Below are positions 1 through 10,806 of a stretch of 64,000 bases of DNA, in pieces (position 1 is the first letter of the stretch; each line of letters begins with the position of its first letter). Source of the stretch: Parietaria judaica. Lineage: Eukaryota; Streptophyta; Magnoliopsida; Rosales; Urticaceae. A program made the translations under genes and the position numbers. Under the pieces are notes generated by a model. That model saw only the letters and a program-made list of their open reading frames with translations, was not told where the DNA came from and ran no database searches. The stretch spans positions 17,045,056-17,109,055 of the forward strand of contig OX940868.1 in assembly GCA_954871525.1 (NCBI GenBank), read 5' to 3'.

Positions 1-520
1 TTGATATTGATTAAAGACTAAATTTAAAATTATCTCCCGACGACTTTATATAAACCTCACCCTCTATTTTTTGCGGACAACACATGTATAAAAGTAATTA
101 ACACATTAAGATTTAGCACAATTTTATTGATTCCTCTCCTTATTGTCATTTTGGAGGAACACGTTAAGTCTCTTATATAAAAGACACAAGATTTAGCACA
201 ATTAAAAAAAAAAAAGTTATAAATTACTCTTCAAATTGCCAATTAAATTTGAGGTAAAACTCCACAATACTTCAAAACACAAATTTTCCTTCCAAAACTC
301 AAGAATAAGAATGTAAGAAGTTCCACTTGAAAAAAAAAAAGTTGCTCTTAAATTTTTCCATTGAGAATTAAAGAAATACAACCTTTGGGACAACAAATTA
401 TAACATGCATACATATAATTTTTAATTAAAAGATTTTACATCTCTTAATAAACACAATCTTATTTCTCATAGTGATGATCATGACCTTTTTTAAAACATG
501 AATTACTGCATAAATTTATA
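1..520. other. AT-rich flank, no gene seen
   Basis: AT-rich sequence with short A and T runs downstream of the glycine-rich protein gene. On the minus strand an AATAAA lies at 521-526, directly after that gene's stop codon, and could serve as its polyadenylation signal. The short open frames here have no recognisable domain. Confidence 0.5.
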
Positions 521-527
521 TTTATTA

Positions 528-1160
528 TCAAGGAATATAGCCCCCGCGGCCCCCGCCGCCACCCGAGCCTCCACCTCCGCCTCCTCCACTGCCACCGCCA
601 TATCCACTAGCCCCGCCACCGGACCCGCTTCCTTCTCCTCTGCCGCTCCCATAGCCACTCCCTTGAGCTCCCCCGCTGCTGCCCCCTCCGCCGCCTCCTC
701 CTTGGCCTCCACCACCACCGTAACCCGCATTTCCATAGCCGGAACCCGAGCCGGAGCCCTGCCCGCTTCCATATCCGGAGCCACGCTCGGCTCCATATCC
801 AGAGCCCGCGCCACCACCGCCTCCGCTACCTCCACCTCCACCGCCTCCGTACCCGGCAGCACCGTACCCTCGACCAGAACCTTCCCCGGAGCCACTCCCG
901 TATCCCGACCCACCAGCCCCACCGCCGCTTCCACCTCCGCCTCCTCGGCCACCGCCCCCGCCCCCACCGGCCGCTCCATATCCCGAACCAGAGCCAGAAC
1001 CTTCCCCGCTACCGCTGCCGTAACCGGAGGCACCGTTCCCGCCATATCCGGCGGCGTATGCCTCGGGTTCGTAGATGAGAAGTGCTCTCGTCGCCGAGCA
1101 AATTCCTACTGCAAGCAAGAGAAAGAGAAGGCAAGTTAAAAGCTTGTGTGGCGTCGCCAT
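528..1160 (-). CDS. secreted glycine-rich (cell-wall type) protein
   Basis: A 210-residue protein starting at the ATG at 1158-1160 and ending at a TGA at 528-530. Residues 1 to about 24 form a classical signal peptide: a short basic start, then a leucine-rich core (LLTCLLFLLLAVGI) and a small-residue cleavage site near CSA. After a short linker (LLIYEPEAYAAGYGG) the rest is almost only Gly, Ser, Tyr, Ala and Glu. It alternates GSGYGSGSGEGSG-type blocks with poly-Gly runs. This is the layout of plant glycine-rich proteins that are exported and often deposited in the wall; the exact role is not shown by sequence. The GC-rich repeat also opens long frames on both strands (498-1139 plus, 503-1045 minus). 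I reject these because only the 528-1160 frame has a signal peptide and family-like composition. A TATA box stands 61 bp upstream of the ATG. Confidence 0.88.
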   Translation of the reverse strand: MATPHKLLTCLLFLLLAVGICSATRALLIYEPEAYAAGYGGNGASGYGSGSGEGSGSGSGYGAAGGGGGGGRGGGGGSGGGAGGSGYGSGSGEGSGRGYGAAGYGGGGGGGSGGGGGAGSGYGAERGSGYGSGQGSGSGSGYGNAGYGGGGGQGGGGGGGSSGGAQGSGYGSGRGEGSGSGGGASGYGGGSGGGGGGGSGGGGGRGGYIP

Positions 1161-1220
1161 TGTAGCGATGCTTAAGAGGAGTGATGATTATGTTATATCA
1201 ACGCCGAAGTTACTGCATGG

Positions 1221-1230
1221 CTTTATATAG
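1221..1230 (-). promoter_or_regulatory. TATA box of the glycine-rich protein gene
   Basis: Read on the minus strand this is CTATATAAAG, about 60 bp upstream of the ATG at 1160. The spacing leaves room for a short 5' untranslated leader. Confidence 0.6.
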
Positions 1231-1373
1231 GGTTGCGATCTTGGTAATAATAATTGTGATGATAACAAAGGAGATGGTTCTGAAGAAGAATCTCTCTTCC
1301 GTTAGAGTATGGAGAGATCAGTCCAAAGCTTAGGTCTAATTGTGTATGGGGCAAGTTCTTCAATCGCCATCAC

Positions 1374-1393
1374 TAACCCTAACCCTAACCTAA
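1374..1393 (-). promoter_or_regulatory. telo-box-like tandem motif upstream of the glycine-rich gene
   Basis: Two and a half copies of CCCTAA on the plus strand (TTAGGG on the coding strand) lie about 215-235 bp upstream of the glycine-rich protein ATG. They contain the AACCCTAA telo-box core known from plant promoters. The run is too short to be telomeric DNA. Confidence 0.4.
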
Positions 1394-1394
1394 T

Positions 1395-3940
1395 ATAAAA
1401 ACAACTCGCTTCGCTACCATTGAATTTTGATCACTCTTCCCAAAACCCCAAGCAAACTTTATCCATATATTCACCACATTATAATAGATAACTGGAACAT
1501 TATTATAATAATGTTAGCTTAGTTCCATTTACATAAACATAATTCCCTCTGAATCTGATGATCAATGTTATAAAATTGGCTCCATCAATTATTTTTAGAA
1601 GTGTTGATTAAAATCTAATCGATTATATGTCGTTTTGATCGTGAAACATATCGATCGAACGTTTTCGATTTGATATTTTCAAGTTAGTGGAATGATAAAT
1701 GACATACGGTTCACTCTTATCGGAACTGAACTGATTAACTATATATTGATCCTGATCATGAACATAACTGAAATATTAAATCTGCTAAATTATCAAATGA
1801 ATATTATATTACTTAATAATATTAAATGTATTATAATTCTAAAACTCATGAATTTGAAAGTGTGGATTAAGTTTCACTAATTCATAGAGTAGTAAATTTC
1901 GCTCCGCATTAATTGTTCGATTAGAGCATTTGACTTCAATATCCTTACTCTATAATTTTTTTTTTTTTTTTTTTTATGTTAAGCTAAGAATTCTTAAAAT
2001 CAAGCATCATCGAAATCGAGCATCATCGTTCCCGTAATTCATTCCCGTGATCTCAACCCATGCATTTGTAGCTTGTTCTTTAATTGATAAAGTACTATAC
2101 TTTCAGCTATTCTACTGTCATATTTATCATAATAATACACGATGTATTATTATATATCATGTAACATTTTCTTACTTCATCATGACCTTGAATGTCCAAG
2201 CAAAAAATTTCTTCGTGGAACCACGTAGATCGTGAATGTATTAATTGTAATGATATTTTTAAAATAAACTACAACAATAATTGCATAAAAAATTAATTGC
2301 AGAAAAAAATTATTCTACATTTTATAATATAATATGAACTATTTAAATCATAAATATAAATTATATGACGACTTAATTAGTTATCGCTGTAATTTAAATT
2401 ATTGCAAGTAATTACCTTTACAAAGAAAATACCACGAATGTCCTCACTGAGGATAAATATAGAATAAGATATATAAACAAATACCACGAAAGACACGAAC
2501 AAATAACAATCTTCTTACATCCATTTTTATTAATCCTCTTTATTAAATTACGACCAAAGTATTCTCAAAATTTTGAACGAAGCAATTTAGAGTAACTTTA
2601 GTCATTTTACAAGCGGATTTCTTAAAATCTTAAATATTAAAGTTGTAGATCTTTATCTGCTATCTTTAAAACATGCTCCGGTACCTGAAATTATTATTCT
2701 TAATTATTAAACCGATTCAATTGTCATATTATTGTACATTTGTATTCGTTGACAGTCACATGCTTCGATTCCCTAAAACAACTTCAATTTACATATATAG
2801 GTTTCTACATAATAGTGAACTATATCTTATTGGAATAATTACAAAAATGAAGGAAGTATATAGCATTACACTGACAACATATGATTATGAAGCAAGAAAA
2901 TCTATCCAATATTATTCCTTATACAAAACTTACAAATCACAACATTGTTGTTTTATATCAAAGTCCAAAGTCCAACTTTGCTTGGTATTAAAGTACGTAT
3001 ATGTATATTATATGTACCCACACCACACATATATGGACCTTACCTCTTATTTCTTGAGGTCATAAGCTGAGGATTATAGCATAAGCATGCAAAGACCTAT
3101 AGATATACCATCTCTAGCATAGCCCTACATCTAAGCCTAGAGGTGGGACCAGTCCATCAAGCTTTGCTTGGTTAGTGGAAACCCCATTGTTCTCCACGCT
3201 TTGCCTTGTTGATTACAACATTCTTCGCACTCATACATATATACGTCTTAAACTTCTGTTTTTATCAAGATATATATGCCTTAAATTCAACTTTCACACT
3301 AGTATTGCGTTTGGTAAGAGGGACAATTACAGTCATGGGATATATTCTGACGCGTTAAATTTATATAATTGGTGTCACAAACTTTTATTAGGGGCGGAAC
3401 CGGGGAAAGATTGGGCTCTAGCTTTGTTCCAACTCGTTTTGGTTTCTCGTGGTTTTTAGGAATTTCAAAAACTAGTTATCTTCCGTGGGCCTGGAAACTG
3501 GAAATCGAGCTAAAAACTGGACTAAATTATTGAAGCTTTTATCAGTCTTATTTTCGTATTCATATATAAAAGACCTTATTTTTAGGTTGAAATTGGGCCC
3601 GGAACAGATACGAATCATTTCGAACAATTTTGTATGACTCCATTCGTAGATGTCAAAATAGAATTGTTTATATCACAATTTTCTCTCGTAACAAAAAAGG
3701 GTTCGGAAAAAGATAACTGGTTGTATACAATAATAAAACGACATGAACAAACATTATTACAAAACTTCTTCTGCGTAAAACGACAATAATGTGACGAAAA
3801 ATAAACTTGTAAGATTTATATTTCCTTTTTCCTACGGTAATTAAAAGACTGAAAGAAAAAAAATTCTTGAACGCTCATCATTTTCTCTATTAAAATATTC
3901 TGAATTAACCAGAAATAACAATATACATTATTATTTGACA
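1395..3940. other. intergenic, no gene supported
   Basis: AT-rich sequence of about 2.5 kb. Small open frames at 2047-2235, 2673-3065 and 3175-3459 have no domain, biased composition or splice context. The part at 3300-3650 has higher GC and may be an old mobile-element remnant, but I found no termini or coding motif. Confidence 0.4.
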
Positions 3941-3948
3941 CCCAGAAA
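3941..3948. repeat. left target-site duplication of the hAT element
   Basis: CCCAGAAA, identical to 7994-8001 on the other side of the element. Confidence 0.92.
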
Positions 3949-3957
3949 TAGAGCTGC

Positions 3958-4077
3958 AACTCGCGACTCGAGTGTAGGCGTCGCGACGAGTCGCGACGCA
4001 TCCCGGGGAATCGCGACGAGTCGCGATTTTGTGGCAAAAGTCGCGATTCGTCGCGATTTAGGCATAAGTCGCGATCC
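3958..4077. repeat. left subterminal TCGCGA repeat cluster
   Basis: About nine copies of the palindromic hexamer TCGCGA, many extended to GTCGCGACGAG, fill the 120 bp next to the left terminal repeat. Subterminal repeats in hAT elements are transposase binding sites in the well-studied Ac/Ds system. This role is inferred here by analogy. Confidence 0.7.
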
Positions 4078-4438
4078 GTTGGATGGCAATCCGCGTGAAG
4101 CCATCCAACGGCCCAGATTCGTGATTCGCGTGATTTTGTCTTTTTGTGGCATAAATAACACATTTTTACTCGAAATTAATTACCCAACCACAATTTTTAC
4201 CCACTTTACTCGAATTCCAACCAAAAATTTCAAATTTCAATATTTTTCCCCCAACTTTATTCACCAACTTCACCCACCTCAATAATTATTCACCCACCCA
4301 ACACTCTGCTCAAATCCTATAAATACCACCTCTCCCACCCTCATTTCCTCACCAACAATCTTCCAACTCTCTCTCAAATTCTCTCAACTATCTAAGTTTT
4401 TTTCTCTCTAAAGCTCTCAAGTTCTCAAATTTCCCATT

Positions 4439-7384
4439 ATGTCTCGAAGAAGCGGTGGTTCCGGGGGTCGAAGGGCTAGGGATCAGCAACCCCTATTTAT
4501 TCGGGCGGAAACAGATCAACCTACGCCCGAGGGCTATATTCCCGTTATGCTACCGGAAGAAATATTTCCCTCCCAACCAAATCCAAATTATCCCGATGAT
4601 ACCCAAGGGTCTCTAAGACCTAGTCTAGTCCAGGCGATGGGCGCGCACAACGCTGATCCAGAGCGTGTGCCCGCATCAATGGTGGATGCGGTACGTCGAT
4701 GTCGGGAGACGAGGACCGCCGATCCATTTTTTGCGCTCATGTTTCAAGGCGGACCCGTCGACGACCGCGATGACGACGAAACTCAACCACCAGAGGAACC
4801 ATCGACTCAACCTCAACCACCGGAGGAACCGCACCATTCCTCCGTTGAGGGCTCGTACCACGATGGTTCTCCAATCTCTTCCCATCACGAAACCGGCGAA
4901 GACTCAGTCCAACGTCCTCGACGTTCACGTCCGGCAACGGGGTAATCATTATTATTTTAATTGTTTTAGTTTAATTATTTAATTTGATACGTCTCTTGAA
5001 AGTCTTAGTATGCTCTGTGGTTGCGGTTCCGACCGATCTTCCACATCAAAAACGAATTTCTTGAGATTTAATAATCATTTAATCATTTTAGTTTAATTAA
5101 TTAATTTGATACGTCTCTTGAAAGTCTTAGTATGCTCTGTGGTTGCGGTTCCGACTGACCTTCCACATCAGAAACGAATTTCTTGAGATTTAATAATCAT
5201 TTAAACATTAAATAGTTACTTAAATGAAGTTAATAAAATTAAAAATGTAATTTGTATGTGTGGTGATAATTATAAAGTACTTAATGGATTTCGGTGTCTT
5301 AGAAAGATTGGTTTTTAAATAAGGTTTGCTTTGAAATCTCCTCCAAGCTAGCTTGGGAACCTCGGGTAGTTATGTCTAGAAAAACTTGGGCCTAAAGCGA
5401 GATCATAGCATCATTTCCAGTCGATCTGGCCGTGGAACCTCGGGGAGTTCCGTCCAAAAGAGCTTGATAATTATTTCGACACATAAGAAATACCAATTTA
5501 ATTTTGTTAACTTTTTTATTTAACCTTAAGATATTTAATTAACCTTAAGACATTTAATTAATAATAAACTTTATGACATTTAAATTTGTGATTTTCCGTT
5601 TGTTTTAATAGAGTTAATCCTCATGGCTTGGCGTGGGGACGACCAAACACGGCCCCGGTGTGGAACTTCTTTCATGAAGATCGGCATTTCAACGAGCAAG
5701 GCGACCGTGTGAAACTGGCCACGTGCAAGAAGTGCGGGCAAGTCTTAGACGGAATGGGGGAGCGGGGAACCGGATACTTAAACCGACACGCTAATGTGTG
5801 CTTCCCAACCGGGGAGCTCGATGAGGTAAACACAACATAGGTAAGTGCTATTTCTGCTGTGAATGTACGGAAATGGACACTCGAATGGATTCTTTCTACG
5901 GGAGTTCTGCTGAGTTTTGTCAAAAATCCCAACCATACACGATATATGCAAAGGATTAATCCGACGTACCAGCAGTTTTCTCGTACCACTTACACCGGGG
6001 ACATGGAAACCGCTTATCAATTGCAAAAAAACCTTTTAGTCAATTTTTTTAAAATGTCTGGCATAAACGTTGCTTTTACCACGGACTTGTGGAGCGGTCC
6101 AAGTTTAAACGATTACATGAGTTTGACCGCCCATTACGTCGACGATGAGTGGAATCCATGTCAACGACTTTTAAACTTATGATCTTGGAAAAAATGTTGC
6201 CCGCTTCTCCGTTTCGAAATATTTTACATCAACGGTGTGCTTGTCACATAATTAATTTAATTGCACGAACGAGCGAGGCACACATTGCACACCATGTTGA
6301 AAAAATACGCGGCATTTTTTATTGGATCCGGAATCCTCAAACCACCAATAGGTGGAGACGATTTTGTAAAAACCACAATCATAAAGCTAATAGGTTCGGT
6401 TTAGATAATAATACGCGATGGAACTCTACGTATTTAATGATTTCAGTTGTGTGTAGACAGAGGCTTCCTTTGGACCACTTCCACGGACAGGAACTCGCGC
6501 CCGAGGCGCGGATCACAGAGGCGGAATGGACAACCGCGAAGAAATTCCTCGCTTTTCTAAAACCTTTTTATGCTGTTACTTTACTTTTTTCTAACCAAAA
6601 TAAACCCTCTCTGAATCATGGTCTTTCGGGTCTTTAACAAATTTCGTGTGCTTTCAAAGAATTCGAAAATGACCCTATTATTTCTCAACTTATTGAGTCT
6701 ATGGTTTCAAAATTCAAGTCTTATTGGGATCCACCCCCGTTTTCGTTTTGCTTCGGTGCTATTCTAGACCCTCGTCTTTCGGATGCGTATGGGCCTATGA
6801 TGATAGCGATCGGAGAAAACATAGGGGCGGATTATCGTAATTATGTTAACTTTGTTAATGAAGATTTTTATGAATTGTACAGTGAATACGACAAACGGTT
6901 CCAACAGTTCAACGCACAGGAGGAGCAAAGGGCAGTGATGGCAAGCTCAATCAAGACGGGACTAGACTTCAGCCGGAGACTCAAGCAACGACTACATCGC
7001 GGGGCTTCCACTACGCCGTTGGCAGGAGACACGGAAGGCCAACCGGCAGAATTGAAGCTCTACTACGGCCTGCTATTCGACGAACAATCCGACGAGTTCG
7101 ATGTGATCAAGTGGTGGAAGAATCAGAGGGACATATTTCCGATATTGGCGAGAATGGCGAGGGATATACTGTCCATCCCCATTTCAAGCTTTGCTTCGGA
7201 GAGCGTTTTCAGCACGGCTCAATATCTCATCAACGACCGGCGGGCGTCAACCACCAGCACACACGTCGAGCAAATAGTGGTGTTGAATGATTTGTTGTTC
7301 CAGCCCCCGGTGATTGCCGAACGCTCCGAACCAAGCGAACTGGAGCTAATGACGGAAAGGTTCAACGCAATGTTCCCTGAGTAA
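4439..7384 (+). pseudogene. hAT transposase gene, two exons, broken
   Basis: Exon 1 (4439-4941) starts MSRRSGGSGG and encodes a disordered, Pro/Glu/Asp-rich N-terminus. A GT-AG intron (4942-5611) joins in phase 2 to exon 2. Exon 2 starts with a BED-type zinc finger: VWNFF, then CKKC, then a terminal LNRHANVC. Next comes the RNase H-like core (FTTDLWSGPS, CHIINLIA, TRWNSTYLM), then WDPPPFSFCFGAILDPR and a C-terminal dimerisation region ending in FASESVFSTAQYLINDRR. The exon 1 and exon 2 frames agree across the intron. The gene carries an in-frame TAG at 5838, a frameshift at about 6160-6180 and an in-frame TAA at 6635. The TAG is followed by GTAAGT, so a hidden splice donor is conceivable, but downstream sequence still reads as transposase. 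This is the RICESLEEPER-like plant hAT type. Confidence 0.88.
4986..5193 (+). repeat. two tandem copies of a 122-bp unit in the hAT intron
   Basis: The unit begins GATACGTCTCTTGAAAGTC and recurs at 4986 and 5108 with few differences. The same sequence (about 80 bp, starting GTCTCTTGAAAGTC) occurs a third time at 46954-47033, in the leader of a Copia retroelement. Its function is unknown. Confidence 0.85.
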
Positions 7385-7883
7385 TGATGTGCTCTTTTCT
7401 CTCTTGTTTTTATGTCCCTAAGGAGGGTTTTACAAGAGAGGTTTTAGTGAGGCATCTTGTAATATTTACACTGAATATTTACAGCTCTCTTCCACTTTTT
7501 TGTAATATTCACAATGAATAATACAACTTTTTTTAAAATATCTCGTCTTATCGTATATATTTATTTGTTGATTAAATTTGTTCAAATTATTAATATGTTA
7601 CAAATTAATATTTATTAACATATGTTACAAATTAAAAACTAACATATAAATCAAACTTATTAATATGTTACAAAATAATAATTATAACATATTTAAATAT
7701 TAATTTTGAAATAAATTAATTACAAATAATAATTATAAATAATAAACATATTTAAATATAGTTTTGAAATAATTGATAAAGTTTGATAATTAAATTCGGG
7801 TAAAAAATAACCAAGTTAAACATTAGAAACAATTAGGTACATATGCCGCAAAGTACAAGAACTTCAGCCGAATTTCTCGCCCC

Positions 7884-7980
7884 TGGTCGCGATTTCTCGC
7901 GACGTCGCCAGTCGCGACCTGTCGCGACGCCACAACTCGCGACGTTGGCGATTCTCGTCGCGACAAGTCGCGACGTCGCA
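7884..7980. repeat. right subterminal TCGCGA repeat cluster
   Basis: About seven TCGCGA-containing copies, mostly as GTCGCGACGTC, next to the right terminal repeat. They mirror the left cluster and support the element's boundaries. Confidence 0.7.
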
Positions 7981-7993
7981 TATCGCAGCTCTA

Positions 7994-8001
7994 CCCAGAA
8001 A
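7994..8001. repeat. right target-site duplication of the hAT element
   Basis: CCCAGAAA, identical to 3941-3948. Confidence 0.92.
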
Positions 8002-8780
8002 GATGACATCTCGTATAAAAAGTTCAAAAAAAAAAAAAAAAAACTTCTTCAAAACATCTTGGAAGCTTAAAACGACAAGAAAATGGATACGACTATAATA
8101 ATTGAAGGACGTAAGATTTAATTTTGATATTTTCTGCTGATAACAGCCTCAAACGACAACAAAACACAGCGCGTATAAAATGATAACATATTTTAATTAA
8201 AAAAGACCACTATAAAGTCAATATATTAAATTATAATACAAAGCTTCCATTTTCACATTTAATAGAAGTATACGTTTTGAGTTTGACTATCCAAGAAAGT
8301 CAAAATGTATCTTTGATCCATTTTCTAATTTCTAGTTCTATCTAGTTTCAATATTCCATAATTACTTAACTATTTTATAGATTTTTTTTTAAATCGAATA
8401 TATATTTAAAAAGTATTTAAAAATAATTTTTTGTTACATGAGATATCAGAATTTTTGTTTCAAATCAGAATTTAGAATTTTGATTTGTACTTCTTTTCTT
8501 TCCAAACAAATATTAAAAATTCCATTTTTTCAATAATATTTCAATAATTTTGAAACACTGGACGAAACAGTCTAGATTAATAATATTTTCTTTCAACCGG
8601 ATTCCTTTACGAAGAACTCCGACTATTTAATTATTTCGGAACTTAAATACAAAAAACCAGAATATCATATTCTACGAGATTGTAAACGGCAATTTTCAAC
8701 ATCATATCATAAATCATTTTCAACTGAAATTATAGTCATAATTAATCATGCAACTCCATTTTACAATCCGAATCCCGAAA
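8002..8780. other. AT-rich intergenic sequence
   Basis: No coding frame, RNA gene or repeat boundary recognised. It is the 3' flank of the AIG2-like gene on the minus strand. Confidence 0.4.
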
Positions 8781-9303
8781 CTACCCCTCGTCGGAGGAAG
8801 CCAAAAACGCCCGAATATCGCCGATAATGTCCCCGCCTCCGTCGGGTCTGTCCCGTCTTTTCACGTACCGCCTCCCGTCCTCCTCCGAGTACTCCCCGGT
8901 CCCCTCCCTCCGGTTCCTCTCCCACAGCGCCTCCCCGAAGCTCCGGTGCGCGAAATACGCCTCCGCCGAAACGGCATCGTCGCCGTCGGGAACGACGAGG
9001 AGAGGCAGGCGCTCGTAGTGGCCGACGGCGACGCCCTCGTGGTCGTCGAGTCGGGCCAGCCCGGGACCCGATACGGAGTAGAGCTCGCCCCGGACGCGGC
9101 GACCCGACCCCGGGAGCGCGATGAGGTAGGGGATGCCGTGGGGGCCGCGGACGAGGGGGTGGGCTCCGGCGGTGGCGGCGGCGCCGACGAACACGGCGTC
9201 GTTTCCGGCGATGAGGTTGGTCATGAGGGTGTGGTTGGGGAAGCCTCGCTTTAGGGTTCCGTAGGTGAAGATCAGGGTGCTTGGACAAGGCCATTTCCGC
9301 CAT
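8781..9303 (-). CDS. AIG2-like / gamma-glutamylcyclotransferase family protein, start region frameshifted
   Basis: The conserved frame runs from STLIFTYGTLKRGF at about 9281 to the stop at 8781. YGTL is the family's substrate-loop motif. The segment LDDHEG supplies the acidic residue expected to be catalytic, and VRGELYSV and YVKRRDRPD are typical of plant members such as the Arabidopsis At3g02910 type. These proteins cyclise gamma-glutamyl groups or related amine adducts, in the cytosol. The length (about 165 conserved residues) is normal for the family. The only well-placed ATG (9301-9303) lies one base out of frame with the domain. The conserved frame itself has no ATG before MTNL at 9224; it runs open upstream to about 9371, inside a neighbouring inverted-repeat element. 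Either a 1-bp indel killed the start or translation begins at a non-AUG codon. GC content is far above the flanks. The long plus-strand frame 8748-9254 is a shadow. Confidence 0.78.
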
Positions 9304-9346
9304 GGGAGAGCTAAGGAGGAAAGCTGGGAAGCAGAGAAACGTAAAT

Positions 9347-10339
9347 GGTAAATTGCGGCTAATGTACCCAATGTTTGATTTTCTCCGGATTATGTACCTA
9401 ATGTTTATTTTCGGCGGCTAATGTACCCAATGTTTGATCCGTTAGCTATTTTTGGGTTTTCCGTCAGTTGACTGTTAGAGAGTTATCCTCCTCTATATGT
9501 ACCATTTTCGTAATTTTGACATAACTCACTCTTTTTTTTTTTCAAATTTTATGCACAACCTATGGTTGGAAAGATAAGAGATAGATATACAACTTTTATG
9601 TTTTAAGTTTTGTAAAATAAGCTTTAAAAAATACAAAATTTCAACTACAACGTAAAACTAGACATTAGTTTAATGCAAAATATTTGTTTCGAGCAAATTT
9701 TAATATACTTAATGAATTTTTTATGATGAAATATAAAAGCAAAAAGTTGTAGATAAATGTTTTATCTTTCCAACAGGTGTTTATTTATAAATTTTTGACA
9801 AAAAATGAGTGAGCTATGCTAAAAATATGAAAGATGTGATGTGAAATAATATTTCATATTTTTGGCATAACTCACTCGTTTTTTATCCAAAATTTATAAA
9901 TAAACACCTGTTGGAAAGATAAAACATTTATCTACAACTTTTCACTTTTACGTTTCATCATAAAAAGTCATTAAGTAGATTAAAATTTGCTCGAAACAAA
10001 TATTTTGCATTAAATTAATGTCGAGTTTTACGTTGTACTTGAAATTTCGTATTTTTTTAAAACTGATTTTACAAAACTTTAAACACCAGAGTTGTAGACC
10101 TATCTCTTATATTTCCAACCATAGGTCGTTCATAAAATTTGGAGAAAAAAAAATGAGTGAATTATGTCAAAAATACGAAAAGTGTACGTATAAAGGAGGA
10201 TAACTCTCTAACGGTCAACTGACGGAAAAACTAAAAATAACTAACGAATCAAACATCGGGTACATTAGCCGCCGAAAATAAACATTGGGTACATAATCCG
10301 CAGAAAATCAAACATTAGGTACATAAGCCGCAGGTTACC
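9347..10339. mobile_element. 993-bp foldback element with arms of about 485 bp
   Basis: Left arm 9347-9832 and right arm 9852-10339 are imperfect reverse complements over their whole length, with only a loop of about 19 bp. The outer end reads GGTAAATTGCGGC on the left and GGTAACCTGCGGC when the right end is reversed. Near each end a unit of about 28 bp, containing TAATGTACCCAATGTTTGAT, is repeated three times. No transposase and no convincing target duplication were found, so I do not assign a superfamily; a Mutator-like origin is possible. It lies directly upstream of the AIG2-like gene. Confidence 0.85.
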
Positions 10340-10488
10340 CTCTAAAAAATGTTTTATTTTGTTTTAAAATTAATTTATTTCATTATTTATTATTTGGGCT
10401 TTGAGCCCAAATAATTTTATTAGATTTGTGGGCTTTTTCTAAGCTCAATAATTTTAATTTTTTAAATGGTGAAGTTTCTAGTATCAAC

Positions 10489-10671
10489 CAAGGTTTTAAA
10501 TACCGCTTGCCGATGTCGTTTCGCACTTTTCATTTTACGGATATATCGCTTGTCGATGTATATCTCATAGGTAAGTCGATGGATATGTCGATGGATATGT
10601 CGTTTCGCATATCCTCGGAAAAAAAAAATCGATGGGCATGCCGATGGATATTCGAGAAATTTAATACCTTG
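10489..10671. mobile_element. 183-bp hAT-type MITE (CAAGG family)
   Basis: Starts CAAGGTTTTAAATACC, and its other end reversed reads CAAGGTATTAAATTTC. It is flanked by a perfect 8-bp duplication, GTATCAAC, at 10481-10488 and 10672-10679. Inside, short CGATG-containing motifs repeat. It is too short to code for anything. Confidence 0.85.
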
Positions 10672-10806
10672 GTATCAACATTTTGCATATCGATAAAAAT
10701 TTATCGCTGATTCTAAAAGTCTTGTCAATACCAAACAAAAATAAAAATAAAAAGATTTTTGAAGATCTATACGGATGACACGTGTTTATGACTTAATAGT
10801 TAACAG

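Larger units (their letters stand above)
3949..7993 (+). mobile_element. hAT-superfamily DNA transposon, 4,045 bp
   Basis: The element begins TAGAGCTGC and ends GCAGCTCTA, a 9-bp terminal inverted repeat. It is flanked by the same 8 bp, CCCAGAAA, at 3941-3948 and 7994-8001. An 8-bp duplication is diagnostic for hAT elements, and the transposase inside has BED, RNase H-like and hAT dimerisation parts. Both ends carry clusters of TCGCGA-containing repeats. The intact termini and perfect duplication show that the boundaries are correct. The transposase is broken (see 4439-7384), so this copy could move only if another copy supplied the enzyme. Confidence 0.93.

Noticed and set aside
498..1139. 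213-codon plus-strand frame and 180-codon minus frame overlapping the glycine-rich gene
   Set aside because: Shadows of a GC-rich Gly/Ser repeat; only the 528-1160 frame has a signal peptide and family composition.
1374..1393. Interstitial telomere
   Set aside because: Fewer than three units and the wrong repeat for most plants.
4990..5070. SINE with RNA polymerase III boxes in the shared 80-bp block
   Set aside because: GGTTCCGAC resembles a B box only weakly, and no A box at proper spacing, A tail or target duplication is visible.
8748..9303. Long plus-strand frame 8748-9254 and minus frame starting at the ATG 9303
   Set aside because: They lack recognisable motifs; the overlapping frame holds a clear AIG2/GGCT domain.
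9340..10345. Mutator-type 9-bp target duplication around the foldback element
   Set aside because: The flanking nonamers (AACGTAAAT and TCTAAAAAA region) do not match convincingly.
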